The position numbers and the translations under genes are program-made. Positions 35,905-45,169 of a stretch of 64,000 nt of DNA are shown here, piece by piece. Every line of letters starts with the position of its first letter. Position 1 is the stretch's first letter. This stretch comes from JAGQWW01 sp041392845 (GTDB lineage Bacteria; Bacteroidota; Bacteroidia; Chitinophagales; Saprospiraceae), in assembly GCA_041392845.1 (NCBI GenBank), contig JAWKLG010000022.1, forward strand, positions 1 through 64,000, in the 5' to 3' direction. The notes beneath the pieces are model-generated. The model did not search any database. It saw nothing but the letters and a program-made list of their open reading frames with translations, and was not told where the DNA came from.

Positions 35905-36429
35905 TTAATTGTTTTCGTACCAGGAAGCATACATTACCTGTGGAGGCATTGGACTATTCTTCTTGGTTTCATCGTCCTCAAAGACCTCTAAATCCAAATT
36001 GTGAAAAGAAACCAATTTCCAAATTCCATCCTTTTTATGTGCAATTCCCGTCCAAAGTACCTGAGGATTTTCAGGTCTTTCTTCATCTCTGGAAACGGCA
36101 GCAAAAACATGCATTAAAGCAACATCATTGCTTATAAACTTCACTTTATCGACAGTACAAAAAAGTTTGGTATCCTTATACACTTCTTCAAAAAGGCTGG
36201 TGTGGGCTTTGGCATTTTGGTTCACCATCATATCCTTGAAATAATATCCGTTCCAAACTATAAAATCGTGATGGTCTTCAAAGGCTGAAGCAAAGGTTTC
36301 ACCGCTTCCGACAGACCAACCTTTAGAGATAGTTTCAGCAAGGTTTCTAATGGCTTTTTCATCTGCATCATTTTGGGAGAATAGTGTATTCGATGCAATC
36401 ATTAAAAAAAGGAAAAACAGGTTTTTCAT
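35905..36429 (-). CDS. Exported SnoaL/DUF4440-like (NTF2 fold) protein
   Basis: 174 residues with a signal peptide (MKNLFFLFLMIASNTLFS) and an NTF2-like domain: DEKAIRNLAETISKGWSVGSGETFASAFEDHHDFIVWNG, MVNQNAKAH, VALMHVFAAVSR, GIWKLVSFHNLDLEV, as in SgcJ/EcaC-type proteins. No catalytic residue can be assigned. Confidence 0.8.
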   Translation of the reverse strand: MKNLFFLFLMIASNTLFSQNDADEKAIRNLAETISKGWSVGSGETFASAFEDHHDFIVWNGYYFKDMMVNQNAKAHTSLFEEVYKDTKLFCTVDKVKFISNDVALMHVFAAVSRDEERPENPQVLWTGIAHKKDGIWKLVSFHNLDLEVFEDDETKKNSPMPPQVMYASWYENN

Positions 36430-36453
36430 GGTTTAATAGATTTAAACTAACGG

Positions 36454-36651
36454 TTATTTAAATGGCATTAATAATTCAATGGAAGAGTGAATTTCCTTCA
36501 GCAATCCACTGGTTTCGAGAGGTAACAATTGCAAGTCATCAGCATTCAAACCTATAACTACTGCTCCAAAGGCAAACAATAGAAATAAGGCTGAAATCTG
36601 GAATTTTTGATGCGCATGTCTTTCGATTCTAATCTTTGATTTTTCCATCAT
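36454..36651 (-). CDS. Small putative membrane protein
   Basis: 65 residues with a basic N-tail (KSKIRIERHAHQKF) and one hydrophobic helix (ISALFLLFAFGAVVIGL). It lies 24 bp upstream of, and on the same strand as, the DUF4440-like gene and may be co-transcribed. No family recognised. Confidence 0.5.
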   Translation of the reverse strand: MMEKSKIRIERHAHQKFQISALFLLFAFGAVVIGLNADDLQLLPLETSGLLKEIHSSIELLMPFK

Positions 36652-36854
36652 TGGTTTATTTTTAAATTGATGCCATCAAAGGTATTTTGGATGACTTCCC
36701 TTTGTTTTCACTTATGGAGCAAAGACTTTAAAAATTGACGCAACGTCGAGTATTTGAAGCTTTTTGAATAAAAATTGCGTCATTAATGCTATCCTTGATT
36801 ATATTTTGAACCTGTTTTCCAGGAAATCCATTTAATGTTTTAAATTCCAGATAC

Positions 36855-38111
36855 ATGAAAATTTTTACGCTCACCATTTTTACAATTTTCACTACCCTAT
36901 TTCTACATGCCCAGGAAGAACTCGTCAGCTTCCAAAGTGGTAATCTCACCCTTGATGGCACTTTAAGTATACCTGAGGGCGATGGTCCTTTCCCGGTAGT
37001 AATTTTAGTCCATGGCTCAGGTCCAAATGATCGGGACCAATCCATTACCCTGACCGGGGGCAATGCACTTTGCTTGTACCCTGGCCTGTACAACAAAACC
37101 ATCAAAAACTTTAAGGATATAGCTGACTACCTGAGCGCAAAAGGCATCATGGTATTTAGGTATGACAAAAGAACCTTGACGCATGCTTCAGCTCTCGATC
37201 CTATAACCATCAGCACCTATGATTTTGTTGACGATATCGAAGCAGCGATAGATTATGTAAAAACAAGAAGTGAGGCTGATCTGGAATGTATTGTTTTGGC
37301 AGGACATAGTCAGGGAGGAGCTTTAATTCCTATAGCTGCAAAAAATAGAAATGATGTTCATGGACTCATTTCTTTGGCGGGTGCAGTCACACCTGTAGAT
37401 TCTTTACTTCCTGAACAATACCGCTACATCTATGTAACCTGCGCCAACGATCCTAACAGCGGTGAATTTGTAGCCAGTCAATTGTATGATCAATTCAATC
37501 AAATCAGAAATGGGACTTTCCCGGCCAATACTCAGGTGAGCGTCAACTTCCCCGGCAATCCTAATCCAATACCATTTGGATATCCGATTTTTTGGGAAGA
37601 CTGGATTGAAATGGGAGATTCTGTGGTTCAAAACTACTTGCAGGCTGATTTGCCTGTTTTGATTATTCAGGGACAGGATGATATCAATGTACCTCCATCA
37701 GATGCGATGCGTTTGTTTAAAGCCCTGGAGGGCCAACTGGATGTAAGTGTAGATACCTTCATTGCCATCAATCACTTTTTGACCAATTTTGAAGACAATA
37801 ATGTTAGCCAGGAAATTCTTGAAAGGATTGAAAGATGGATCAAAGCCGGGAAAACAACTCCGATTAAGGACATTAAATCATTGGAAGGGGTCAGCCTGAT
37901 GGTGGATAGATGCAGTTTGACGATCCACCTGAATGGCAATCCCGGAGATTTGAACAATTTCCAATTATTTTCCATCAATGGTGCCCTGGTAAAAAGTGGA
38001 AATCTTAATTCGGAAGGTTCAACATCCATCACCGATCTTAAATCAGGTAGTATTTATATTTTAAAAATAAACGGGAATGGCACTTATCAGGAGAAAGTAT
38101 TTATTCCCTGA
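36855..38111 (+). CDS. Secreted alpha/beta hydrolase with T9SS sorting domain
   Basis: 418 residues: signal peptide ending HAQ, then an alpha/beta hydrolase (dienelactone hydrolase/esterase type) with the oxyanion region ILVHGSGPNDRDQ, nucleophile elbow AGHSQGGALI, acid in IIQGQDDINVPP and a His in AINHFLTNF. The last ~75 residues (SLMVDRCSLTIHLNGNPGDL, LFSINGALVKSG, GSIYILKINGNGTYQEKVFIP) are a T9SS-like sorting domain. A surface esterase or peptidase acting on scavenged polymers is likely. Confidence 0.85.
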   Translation: MKIFTLTIFTIFTTLFLHAQEELVSFQSGNLTLDGTLSIPEGDGPFPVVILVHGSGPNDRDQSITLTGGNALCLYPGLYNKTIKNFKDIADYLSAKGIMVFRYDKRTLTHASALDPITISTYDFVDDIEAAIDYVKTRSEADLECIVLAGHSQGGALIPIAAKNRNDVHGLISLAGAVTPVDSLLPEQYRYIYVTCANDPNSGEFVASQLYDQFNQIRNGTFPANTQVSVNFPGNPNPIPFGYPIFWEDWIEMGDSVVQNYLQADLPVLIIQGQDDINVPPSDAMRLFKALEGQLDVSVDTFIAINHFLTNFEDNNVSQEILERIERWIKAGKTTPIKDIKSLEGVSLMVDRCSLTIHLNGNPGDLNNFQLFSINGALVKSGNLNSEGSTSITDLKSGSIYILKINGNGTYQEKVFIP

Positions 38112-38192
38112 TTTTTTTTAGAATAAAAGCGCATTGAACCAACTTGGAGCTTGTTTTTCTTGTTCTAAAAAAGAACATCAAAAACCTGACTC

Positions 38193-39446
38193 ATGAGTAA
38201 AAAAATGGGGTTTAATGCGACCTGGTCGATGGCAGTTGGTGGAATGGTTGGCGGTGGAATTTTTTCGGTTTTAGGAGTGGTGGTGCATTCCTCCGGCCAG
38301 TGGGCCTGGCTGGCCTTTGTGATAGCGGGAATCATTTCTCTTATTTCTGCTCATGGATACAGCCAATTATCGATCAAGTATCAGCAAAGTGGTGGTGCTT
38401 TTACCTTTTTAAAAGAAATCAACCATTTTGGAATAGCGGGAAGTTTGTCCTGGGTTTTAATTCTGGGATATATCCTGACAGTTTCGGTTTACGCATTTAC
38501 TTTTGGACATTATGTAGCCCACGTTTTCCAGGCGGGTGCATGGCTTCCAAGATTTTTAGCCCTTGCTGTAATTTCCATTTTGGCAATGGTCAACCTTAGA
38601 GGTGTGGGAGATGCCAGTATGGTGGAAATCATCACTGTCTGGGGGAAACTGGCGGTGTTGTTAGGGCTTTCTGCTTTTGGTCTTTGGCAATGGAGCCCGG
38701 AGGAACTCACTGCCGGTGCAGAAGCCAAACCCTGTTATGCTGCTTTGCTTGGAGCTGCGACGATATTTATGGCTTATGAAGGCTTTCAATTATTGTCTTA
38801 CGATTATGAAGACATCGACAAACCTAAGACTACCCTGCCCAAGGCAATGATTACGGCTGTTATTTCAGTGATTTTCATTTATATTTTAGTAAGTCTTGGA
38901 GCGACCATGTTGGTTGGTGCCGAGACCATCATAGAAAAAGAAGAAGTTTCTTTATCCATCGCAGGACAAAAAGCGATGGGAACTACAGGCTTGATTTTAG
39001 TGACAATTGCCGCGGCCTTTTCAACGGGATCTGCCATCAATGCTACTTTGTTTTCTACAGGTAGGTTAATGGAAAGGGTTGCAAAAGAAAAAGTCCTGCC
39101 TTCCTGGTTGGCTAAAGAAAACAAAGAAGGAACGCCCTGGCTGGCGGTGGTCCTAATGGCAAGTTTTGCAGCCTTATTGTCAATGGCCGGCTCTTTATCC
39201 ACCCTCGTTGATGCTGCCAGTTTAATATTCCTGATTACCTTCGGGGCAGTAAATTGGATAGCCTTTACAGAAAGGGTGAAGTATCATTGGATAAGCTTGA
39301 TTGGAGCCATAGGATGTCTGATTGCAAGCCTTGCCTCTACCTGGCAACAATACACAAAAAATCCCTGGGCAATTAGTATTATCTTAGGACTTTTATTGTT
39401 TGCATTTTTAGGAAGACCTTTTATTTTAAAAAGAATTAACAAGTAA
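38193..39446 (+). CDS. APC-family amino acid permease
   Basis: 417 residues with about 12 membrane helices. The first carries the APC substrate-binding signature (MAVGGMVGGGIFSVLGVVV), and the sixth-helix region (LLGAATIFMAYEGFQLLSYDYEDI) is typical of the amino acid/polyamine/organocation superfamily. Substrate not determinable. A DUF3124 lipoprotein gene follows 27 bp downstream. Confidence 0.92.
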   Translation: MSKKMGFNATWSMAVGGMVGGGIFSVLGVVVHSSGQWAWLAFVIAGIISLISAHGYSQLSIKYQQSGGAFTFLKEINHFGIAGSLSWVLILGYILTVSVYAFTFGHYVAHVFQAGAWLPRFLALAVISILAMVNLRGVGDASMVEIITVWGKLAVLLGLSAFGLWQWSPEELTAGAEAKPCYAALLGAATIFMAYEGFQLLSYDYEDIDKPKTTLPKAMITAVISVIFIYILVSLGATMLVGAETIIEKEEVSLSIAGQKAMGTTGLILVTIAAAFSTGSAINATLFSTGRLMERVAKEKVLPSWLAKENKEGTPWLAVVLMASFAALLSMAGSLSTLVDAASLIFLITFGAVNWIAFTERVKYHWISLIGAIGCLIASLASTWQQYTKNPWAISIILGLLLFAFLGRPFILKRINK

Positions 39447-39473
39447 TCCCATCTTACTTTTAAGATAACTTAC

Positions 39474-39980
39474 ATGAAGCAATTATCTTTTTTAGCCTTG
39501 ATACTTTTTGGACTGTTGGCTTGTACTGAAAAAATTAAGCCGGAAGAAAAACCGAATCTAAATTTTTCAAAAAGACAGGCTGTAATCCCGGAGAATGATT
39601 CTTTGATTAGCGGAAGTACCTATCTGGCACTTTACTCGCAAATTTATCAACACAGTCATGCCCATACCTATGATCTTACAACTACCGTCAGCATTCGAAA
39701 TATAAGTTCTACCGATACTGTTTTTCTAACAAAAGCAGATTATTATGATACCCATGGAGCTTTGCTTCGCCCTTATTTAAAATTTCCAGTTTACCTGGCC
39801 CCTCTGGAGACCATTGAAATTGTAATCGATGAAGGCGATCAAAGTGGAGGAACCGGTGCTAATTTCCTATTCGATTGGAAAACAAATAATGAAAATTCTG
39901 CACCCTACATGCAGGCGGTTATGATTTCTACCGCAGGTCAACAAGGGCTTTCTTTTACTACTGAAGGGATTAGAAGATAA
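39474..39980 (+). CDS. DUF3124 lipoprotein
   Basis: 168 residues: lipoprotein signal with lipobox GLLACTE, then a DUF3124 domain (YLALYSQIYQHSHAHTYDLTTTVSIRNIS, DYYDTHGALLRPYL, PLETIEIVIDEGDQSGGTGANFLFDW). Function unknown; it may be anchored in the outer membrane or periplasmic face. Confidence 0.88.
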   Translation: MKQLSFLALILFGLLACTEKIKPEEKPNLNFSKRQAVIPENDSLISGSTYLALYSQIYQHSHAHTYDLTTTVSIRNISSTDTVFLTKADYYDTHGALLRPYLKFPVYLAPLETIEIVIDEGDQSGGTGANFLFDWKTNNENSAPYMQAVMISTAGQQGLSFTTEGIRR

Positions 39981-39987
39981 TAAGAAG

Positions 39988-40311
39988 ATGCTGGACTTTG
40001 ATCAATTGCATAAAATAGCAACTTCCTTTCCTGAAGTTACTGTTGAACTTCACTTTGACAGAATTTCCTTTAAGGTCCGGAAGAAGATATTTCTTACTTA
40101 CCATCAAGAAAGTCAGGAAACCAACCTTCCCTTTAACCCGGAACAACAAACTGAATTTTGCGAAAAATTTCCGGAAGTTTTCACACCAATTGCTAATAAA
40201 TGGGGAGAGAAAGGATGGACACACTTGGATCTCGAGAAGATTTCAAAAGCTGAATTAGAAATGGCGATTAAAACGGCATACCAAAATAAAGCGCCTACGG
40301 CAATAAACTAA
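39988..40311 (+). CDS. MmcQ/YjbR family protein
   Basis: 107 residues of the YjbR (CyaY-like fold) family: FPEVTVELHFDRISFKVRKKIFLTY, a middle strand region, and the signature NKWGEKGWTHLDLEKISKAELEMAIKTAY. The family is thought to bind DNA, but a role is not established. It starts 7 bp after the DUF3124 gene. Confidence 0.9.
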   Translation: MLDFDQLHKIATSFPEVTVELHFDRISFKVRKKIFLTYHQESQETNLPFNPEQQTEFCEKFPEVFTPIANKWGEKGWTHLDLEKISKAELEMAIKTAYQNKAPTAIN

Positions 40312-40496
40312 TTTAATAACAATAGGTTTCACTAACAGAAATCCTGATATTAGTATTAGTGAAATCTACCTGCCATTTTATTACAATATGACTAAGGTTC
40401 GAAAGCTATAAACTTTTCACACTTAGTTAACTCTATCAGTTCTTTATAGGATATTTTCTTCCTTTTGCATACTTAACTAAACTAAAATTAAAACAC

Positions 40497-41015
40497 ATGA
40501 AAACAATTCATCAATTATTCATTCTTATTGGATTATCCATTACCATCCATTCCTGCTCAAAAGAAGAAATGGGTATCAAACAAGAAGATTTCAGGGGCGA
40601 ATGGGAATTAAAAGAATATTCTCATTCTGGTACTGGAGAACTCTTAACTCCTCTTATAAACGTTCAAGCATTTTTTGAAGCCACTGGCAAAAATGTCCAA
40701 GGAGAACTGACATTTACACTAAACCCTTTTAATTTTTATTTCAACGGAAGTATCAATGGAGAAGAAAAAATTAATACCCCACACACATTTCAAGTTAGAA
40801 CTGAATACTTTAGTACTAATGGGGATTTTAACGAGGGCTCCTGGTCTTTGGAAGACGATAAAATGATTTTAGAAAATCAGGACGGTAGTACCATTGAGGT
40901 GACTGTTGAAAAAATCACAGCTTCCAGACTTGAAATATCTTATGAAAAAACAATTCCTCCGCAAAATAACTATAGCGAAAAAAAGATAACTATTAAACAT
41001 GTTTACGAGAAATGA
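40497..41015 (+). CDS. Lipocalin-like lipoprotein
   Basis: 172 residues with lipobox IHSCSKEE and a lipocalin-like beta-barrel pattern opening with RGEWELKEYSHSGTG and closing SRLEISYEKTI. It is a diverged paralogue of the gene at 41438: both have a Trp-Glu/Lys-Leu opening, a GKN repeat and an FNEGSW/FDDGTW motif. Ligand unknown. Confidence 0.78.
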   Translation: MKTIHQLFILIGLSITIHSCSKEEMGIKQEDFRGEWELKEYSHSGTGELLTPLINVQAFFEATGKNVQGELTFTLNPFNFYFNGSINGEEKINTPHTFQVRTEYFSTNGDFNEGSWSLEDDKMILENQDGSTIEVTVEKITASRLEISYEKTIPPQNNYSEKKITIKHVYEK

Positions 41016-41437
41016 ATCTAGAGGGATAGAAAGACTTAGAACTGCTTATTAAAATTTGTCTTCCATGGATAATTTGATGAAGAAATATGGTTATTCTTTA
41101 CTGTTAATGGAGTCCATGGAAGGAAATTTGTAGGAAGTAAATTTTGAATCGTAAAAAACTTTTTAAATCAAGCAGGTAAATGAATTGCGATATTTTATTT
41201 TAAGTCGTTCCCAGAGATACATTCTATTAAATCTACCCGACTTAAATATCCTAGAGAATTACAAATTTGATTTTATAACTTTTTACGCCTAATTTTGGGG
41301 GCCCTTCAAGGAAACTAATTTTTAAAACTGAAACACTTTCATAAAACTGAGACATTCAATTTCATTTATCGGAAATTTTTAACCTGTCTTTTGACTGAGG
41401 TCAACAAGACACTTTTTTCATTTATAAACTTATCTAC
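41016..41437. other. Gene-free stretch between lipocalin paralogues
   Basis: About 420 bp of A/T-rich DNA with no supported ORF, hairpin or heptamer array. It probably holds the promoter of the second paralogue, but I cannot place a consensus box. Confidence 0.5.
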
Positions 41438-41962
41438 ATGAAACAACTTTTCAATGTTTTAGCCTTGGCTTTTTTGGTAATAGGATTAGCTTCTTGTTCA
41501 AAAGATGATGTAACTCCTTCAGGAGGTGATGGTCTGGTTGGCAACTGGAAGCTAGTGGAATATACCTACACCGGCTCAGGAACAACCACAGTTGGTGGTT
41601 TTACTACAAGCACTGATTTCTCGGGAGTCGGTAAAAACATGAGTGCATTTGTTGAATTCACCGAAAACCCAAATGAATATGTTTCAATGGGAATGATTGA
41701 CATTGAATTGACTGTGAATTCCGGCGGTCAAACTTATACGATTACCCAAACCACTTCGGGCGATTTTGACGATGGAACCTGGGAAAAAAATGACAACACA
41801 CTTTCTCTTGTCAACAAAAATGGAGGCATGATCGATGGAACCATTACTGAATTGACAGGGAATACCCTTAAATTGACCTATCAGACAACAGTTACAGACA
41901 CTCAAAATGGTGCTACTACTGTGTCAAATATTAATGCAGTTCAGTCTTACGAAAAGCAATAA
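41438..41962 (+). CDS. Lipocalin-like lipoprotein (paralogue)
   Basis: 174 residues: lipobox GLASCSKDD, then VGNWKLVEYTYTGSG, GVGKNMSAFVEFTENP, SGDFDDGTWEKNDNTLSLVNK and NTLKLTYQT, the strand pattern of bacterial lipocalin-like domains. Paralogous to the gene at 40497. The outer-membrane barrel gene follows 34 bp downstream. Confidence 0.8.
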   Translation: MKQLFNVLALAFLVIGLASCSKDDVTPSGGDGLVGNWKLVEYTYTGSGTTTVGGFTTSTDFSGVGKNMSAFVEFTENPNEYVSMGMIDIELTVNSGGQTYTITQTTSGDFDDGTWEKNDNTLSLVNKNGGMIDGTITELTGNTLKLTYQTTVTDTQNGATTVSNINAVQSYEKQ

Positions 41963-41996
41963 ATAAAATTGTACCTTTCGTTTCAAAGAATTGAAA

Positions 41997-42659
41997 ATGA
42001 ATACATTATTTAAAGCCTTAATCATCCTTTTGCTTCCTTTAAATGGTTTAAATGGCCAGGGTATATTATTAAAAGGCGGACTGAATAATTCTACCTTCAA
42101 TTATGTCCACGACGAAGTCAGCTCTCCCACTAAGGTTAGACAAGGATTTCAACTAGGTGCATATAAGGATTTAAGCTTTGGAAATACATTTTATTTTCAA
42201 TTTGGCCTATTGGCCCAAAGGAAAGGAATGAAGGACAAATTTTTCATTGGACCCGGCTCCCAGACCTCCAAAACCATAATTGATATCTATAGTATTGGAA
42301 CGCCAGTTTCGATTGGGAAAAACAATAAATTGTGGGGAGGAAATTTATTTTTTCAGCTGGGGCCTGTTTTAAATTTAAATTTCCTTGCAATAGAATATAC
42401 TGAGGCAGTGGCGAGAGATTTTAGACAGGAAAATGCAAGAAAAATTGGAATAGGTAGTAGTGATCAACGTGACTTGAGGCGATTTGAAATAAGCGGCATG
42501 GCCGCTCTTGGATATAAATGGAACGCTTTTCAGGCTGCTATTCAATTTGAACATGGGATTTCCAATATTACTCCTTCTACTTATTACTCGTCCATACGAA
42601 CACGAGTCCTTTCGTTTGTCTTTGGATACACTTTTAAAAAGAAGCAAAAAGACCAATAA
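41997..42659 (+). CDS. Outer-membrane beta-barrel protein (PorT-like)
   Basis: 220 residues with a signal peptide (ALIILLLPLNGLNG) and a PorT/OMP_b-brl_2-type barrel: LLKGGLNNSTF, FQLGAYKDLSFGNTFYFQFGLLAQRKGM, and a last strand VLSFVFGYTFKK. The ATG at 41997 is chosen over a TTG two codons upstream. A terminator hairpin follows at once. Confidence 0.82.
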   Translation: MNTLFKALIILLLPLNGLNGQGILLKGGLNNSTFNYVHDEVSSPTKVRQGFQLGAYKDLSFGNTFYFQFGLLAQRKGMKDKFFIGPGSQTSKTIIDIYSIGTPVSIGKNNKLWGGNLFFQLGPVLNLNFLAIEYTEAVARDFRQENARKIGIGSSDQRDLRRFEISGMAALGYKWNAFQAAIQFEHGISNITPSTYYSSIRTRVLSFVFGYTFKKKQKDQ

Positions 42660-42666
42660 GTTTTTC

Positions 42667-42696
42667 AAAAATGCCGGGCAATGTTCCGGCATTTTT
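42667..42696. terminator. Rho-independent terminator
   Basis: AAAAATGCCGG and CCGGCATTTTT form an 11-bp perfect stem with an 8-nt loop, immediately after the barrel gene. Confidence 0.9.
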
Positions 42697-42801
42697 GTTT
42701 GTATCACTTTCCACTTGAATCGCTTTTTAAATACTGGTTTGGAATTACATCAAAAAAAATCGTAATTTAAAGGAATTGGAAACCATATAAACCGATATTT
42801 T

Positions 42802-43482
42802 ATGATAATCAAACACCTGAAGTTGTTCACAAATGAATTACAGGCACTGAAGGGATTTTATGTGCACGAGTTGAAGATGAAAATGCTTCATGATACACCT
42901 GATTCCTTTCAAATTCAAATAGGCAATTCTAAACTTACATTTCAGGAAACCAATCAGGCAGTTTATTATCATTTTGCCATCAACATACCGGAAAATCAGA
43001 TCGAGGTTGCTAAACGCTGGGTTGAATCTGTTTCAAAAATTTTACCTTATGAAGGTCAGGAAATTGTAGATTTTAAAAGTTGGAATGCAAAGGCTGTTTA
43101 TTTTAATGATCCTGGAGGAAATATAGTGGAACTCATCGCCAGACTCAATTTAAAACAAACTGCATTTCAGGGATTCGGGGTCAATAGTTTCCTTTGTATT
43201 TCAGAAATTGGTACACCTGTGAAATCAGTACAATCTTGTTTTGACGCTTTAAAAGAGGAATGTTGTCTTGAATTATACAGTGGTGATACTGAAAGATTTG
43301 CCGCAATTGGAGATGAAAACGGTCTTTTCATAGTCATCGACCCAACTGTAAAAAAATGGATTCCGGAAGATCGCGAGGCTTATTATTTCCCCTTTGAAGT
43401 AGAAATCGAAAACGATGATCAAAAGAGTTTCTATTATAAATTGACCACTCATGGTAAACTCCTTCCCTCAACACCTTTTTAA
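42802..43482 (+). CDS. VOC (glyoxalase/bleomycin resistance) superfamily protein
   Basis: 226 residues. The first half is one VOC module (IKHLKLFTNELQALKGFYVHEL, YYHFAINIPENQIEVAKRWVE, AVYFNDPGGNIVELIAR with a metal-ligand Glu). The second half may be a degenerate second module (GVNSFLCISEIGTPVKSVQ, AIGDENGLFIVIDPT). Substrate unknown. Confidence 0.82.
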   Translation: MIIKHLKLFTNELQALKGFYVHELKMKMLHDTPDSFQIQIGNSKLTFQETNQAVYYHFAINIPENQIEVAKRWVESVSKILPYEGQEIVDFKSWNAKAVYFNDPGGNIVELIARLNLKQTAFQGFGVNSFLCISEIGTPVKSVQSCFDALKEECCLELYSGDTERFAAIGDENGLFIVIDPTVKKWIPEDREAYYFPFEVEIENDDQKSFYYKLTTHGKLLPSTPF

Positions 43483-43511
43483 AAGCAGTCTTTTTTTTAA
43501 AAAAAACTAAA

Positions 43512-43997
43512 ATGCCAAATGCTTATATCGTAGAAAAGGATTTTTTTGAATTACAATTAATTACCTTTTTCATTTTCCCATTTACACTTCTAATCGGATA
43601 TTTATTATTTCCAAAATCCATACTACTGGCAGTAGCTTTTATAATTCTCGTATCTACACTTTTGAACATAATATTGATTCCATGGAAATACAGGACACTA
43701 AAACTCGACCGGATAAAAATTATGGAAGAGGGAATTTCAATTTTTGATAAAAATTGGAATCAATTGAAAAGTATTCCCCTTGATAAATGTACCCGAATCA
43801 TTTTACATGCTCCCAAATCATACGATAAAAATCTATTTCCATTTTTCACTTTAGAAAAAAAATATGCACTGGAATTTGATTTTGGAGGAAAAAGAGAAAT
43901 AATTTACCTGCTTCCTGACTCTAAAACGGCTGAAAAAAATTGGAATCAATGGTACCGGGAATATGGGAACGGCAGTTTAAAATCGCACTCAATTTAA
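43512..43997 (+). CDS. Membrane protein with PH-like tail, unknown function
   Basis: 161 residues: two close helices (LQLITFFIFPFTLLIGYLLF, LLAVAFIILVSTLLNIILI), then a cytoplasmic beta-rich domain (LKLDRIKIMEEGISIFDKNW, ALEFDFGGKREIIYLLP) similar in plan to bacterial PH (bPH) membrane proteins. No motif settles it. Confidence 0.6.
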   Translation: MPNAYIVEKDFFELQLITFFIFPFTLLIGYLLFPKSILLAVAFIILVSTLLNIILIPWKYRTLKLDRIKIMEEGISIFDKNWNQLKSIPLDKCTRIILHAPKSYDKNLFPFFTLEKKYALEFDFGGKREIIYLLPDSKTAEKNWNQWYREYGNGSLKSHSI

Positions 43998-44012
43998 TGT
44001 TCAGAAACCTTC

Positions 44013-44921
44013 TTAGCTGATGATCCTTTTCTGAAACTCTTTTGGAGATTCACTTATCTGTTTTTTAAAAACCCTATTGAAATAAGAACGGCTTTCAAAG
44101 CCACATTCCATAAATACTTCCTTCACCTTTTTATTGGGGTCTTTCAACAAACTCATGGCAAGTTTAATTCGTTCGTTGTTGATAAATTCCACCGGCGAGA
44201 TGCCCAATTCATTTTTAAAAACACGGTGAAAGTTGGATTCACTCATACAGGCCTTTTGGCTTAGCATTTCAATGCTCAAAGGCTGGCTAAGGTTTTCCTG
44301 AATGAAGCGAACTACAAATGCAATCCTGTTATTGGAACCAATTTCACGAGCTTTTTCAAGGTAGACCTTTTTGGAATTGGCTTGTAGAATCCTCACTATC
44401 AATTCTCTCAAGGTAAAATCTACAAACATATCTTTGGAAGGATGATCTTCCGTAAAAAGAAACAATAATCGTTTGATGATTTGATAAATTCCAGCATCGT
44501 TGGTGAAGTGAAAATTATAATCCATAAAGTCCCACTCTTTATCATCTGCCTTTGGCAAAGATTCATTCATCATCATAATTACATTGTGAATCTTTTCCTC
44601 TGATATCGCCATCGCCAGACATTGGGTAGGATTTTGAATCCTCGCTTCCGGAAAATCGATACACATTACTTCATTGGAAGGCAGGATGAGCGACTCACCA
44701 GGAATAAAATCGAAGGATTGTTTGTCACGAAGGTGCATGATTTTTTTTCCTTTAATCATACTGGCCAAAACAGGTTGATCAAATTGAAGTAAGACCCTTT
44801 CAGCAACCTGGTGAGTTTCGAAGACATGCATGGCAGCATTCTCCATAGTGTACGAGGTCTGGTTTTCAACCATTGAATCCAGCCTTCTTGCTCTGTAAAA
44901 ATTTTTTGGCAACTCCATTTT
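44013..44921 (-). CDS. AraC-family transcriptional regulator
   Basis: About 302 residues with an AraC_N-type sensing domain (~30-160: LASMIKGKKIMHLRDKQSFDFIPGESLILPSNEVMC) and a double HTH (~200-300: LSIEMLSQKACMSESNFHRVFKNELGISPVEF, VKEVFMECGFESRSYFNRVFKKQISESPKEF). It is divergent from the aldehyde dehydrogenase-DUF779 operon, a conserved arrangement in which it probably regulates that operon. Start at the ATG at 44921 (MELPKNFYRA). Confidence 0.93.
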   Translation of the reverse strand, partial: KMELPKNFYRARRLDSMVENQTSYTMENAAMHVFETHQVAERVLLQFDQPVLASMIKGKKIMHLRDKQSFDFIPGESLILPSNEVMCIDFPEARIQNPTQCLAMAISEEKIHNVIMMMNESLPKADDKEWDFMDYNFHFTNDAGIYQIIKRLLFLFTEDHPSKDMFVDFTLRELIVRILQANSKKVYLEKAREIGSNNRIAFVVRFIQENLSQPLSIEMLSQKACMSESNFHRVFKNELGISPVEFINNERIKLAMSLLKDPNKKVKEVFMECGFESRSYFNRVFKKQISESPKEFQKRIIS

Positions 44922-45169
44922 AAAACATTTATCCGGCCTCAATATACTTTGCCAAATAAAGATGAGCGATTATCTCCAATTTTCAAATTATTGATGCCCG
45001 GCGAGTAAAGATATAACACCATTTGCAAGGATAGTTCATCTTTTTTAGAGGATTCGTCAATTTATTGGCAAACAAGGAAGATAATTTTGTCCAAGACATT
45101 AATTCCAACTTAAAAACTGGAATTTTTAATTAAACCAAAATTATTTTCTAAACTAAAAAAGAATAAATC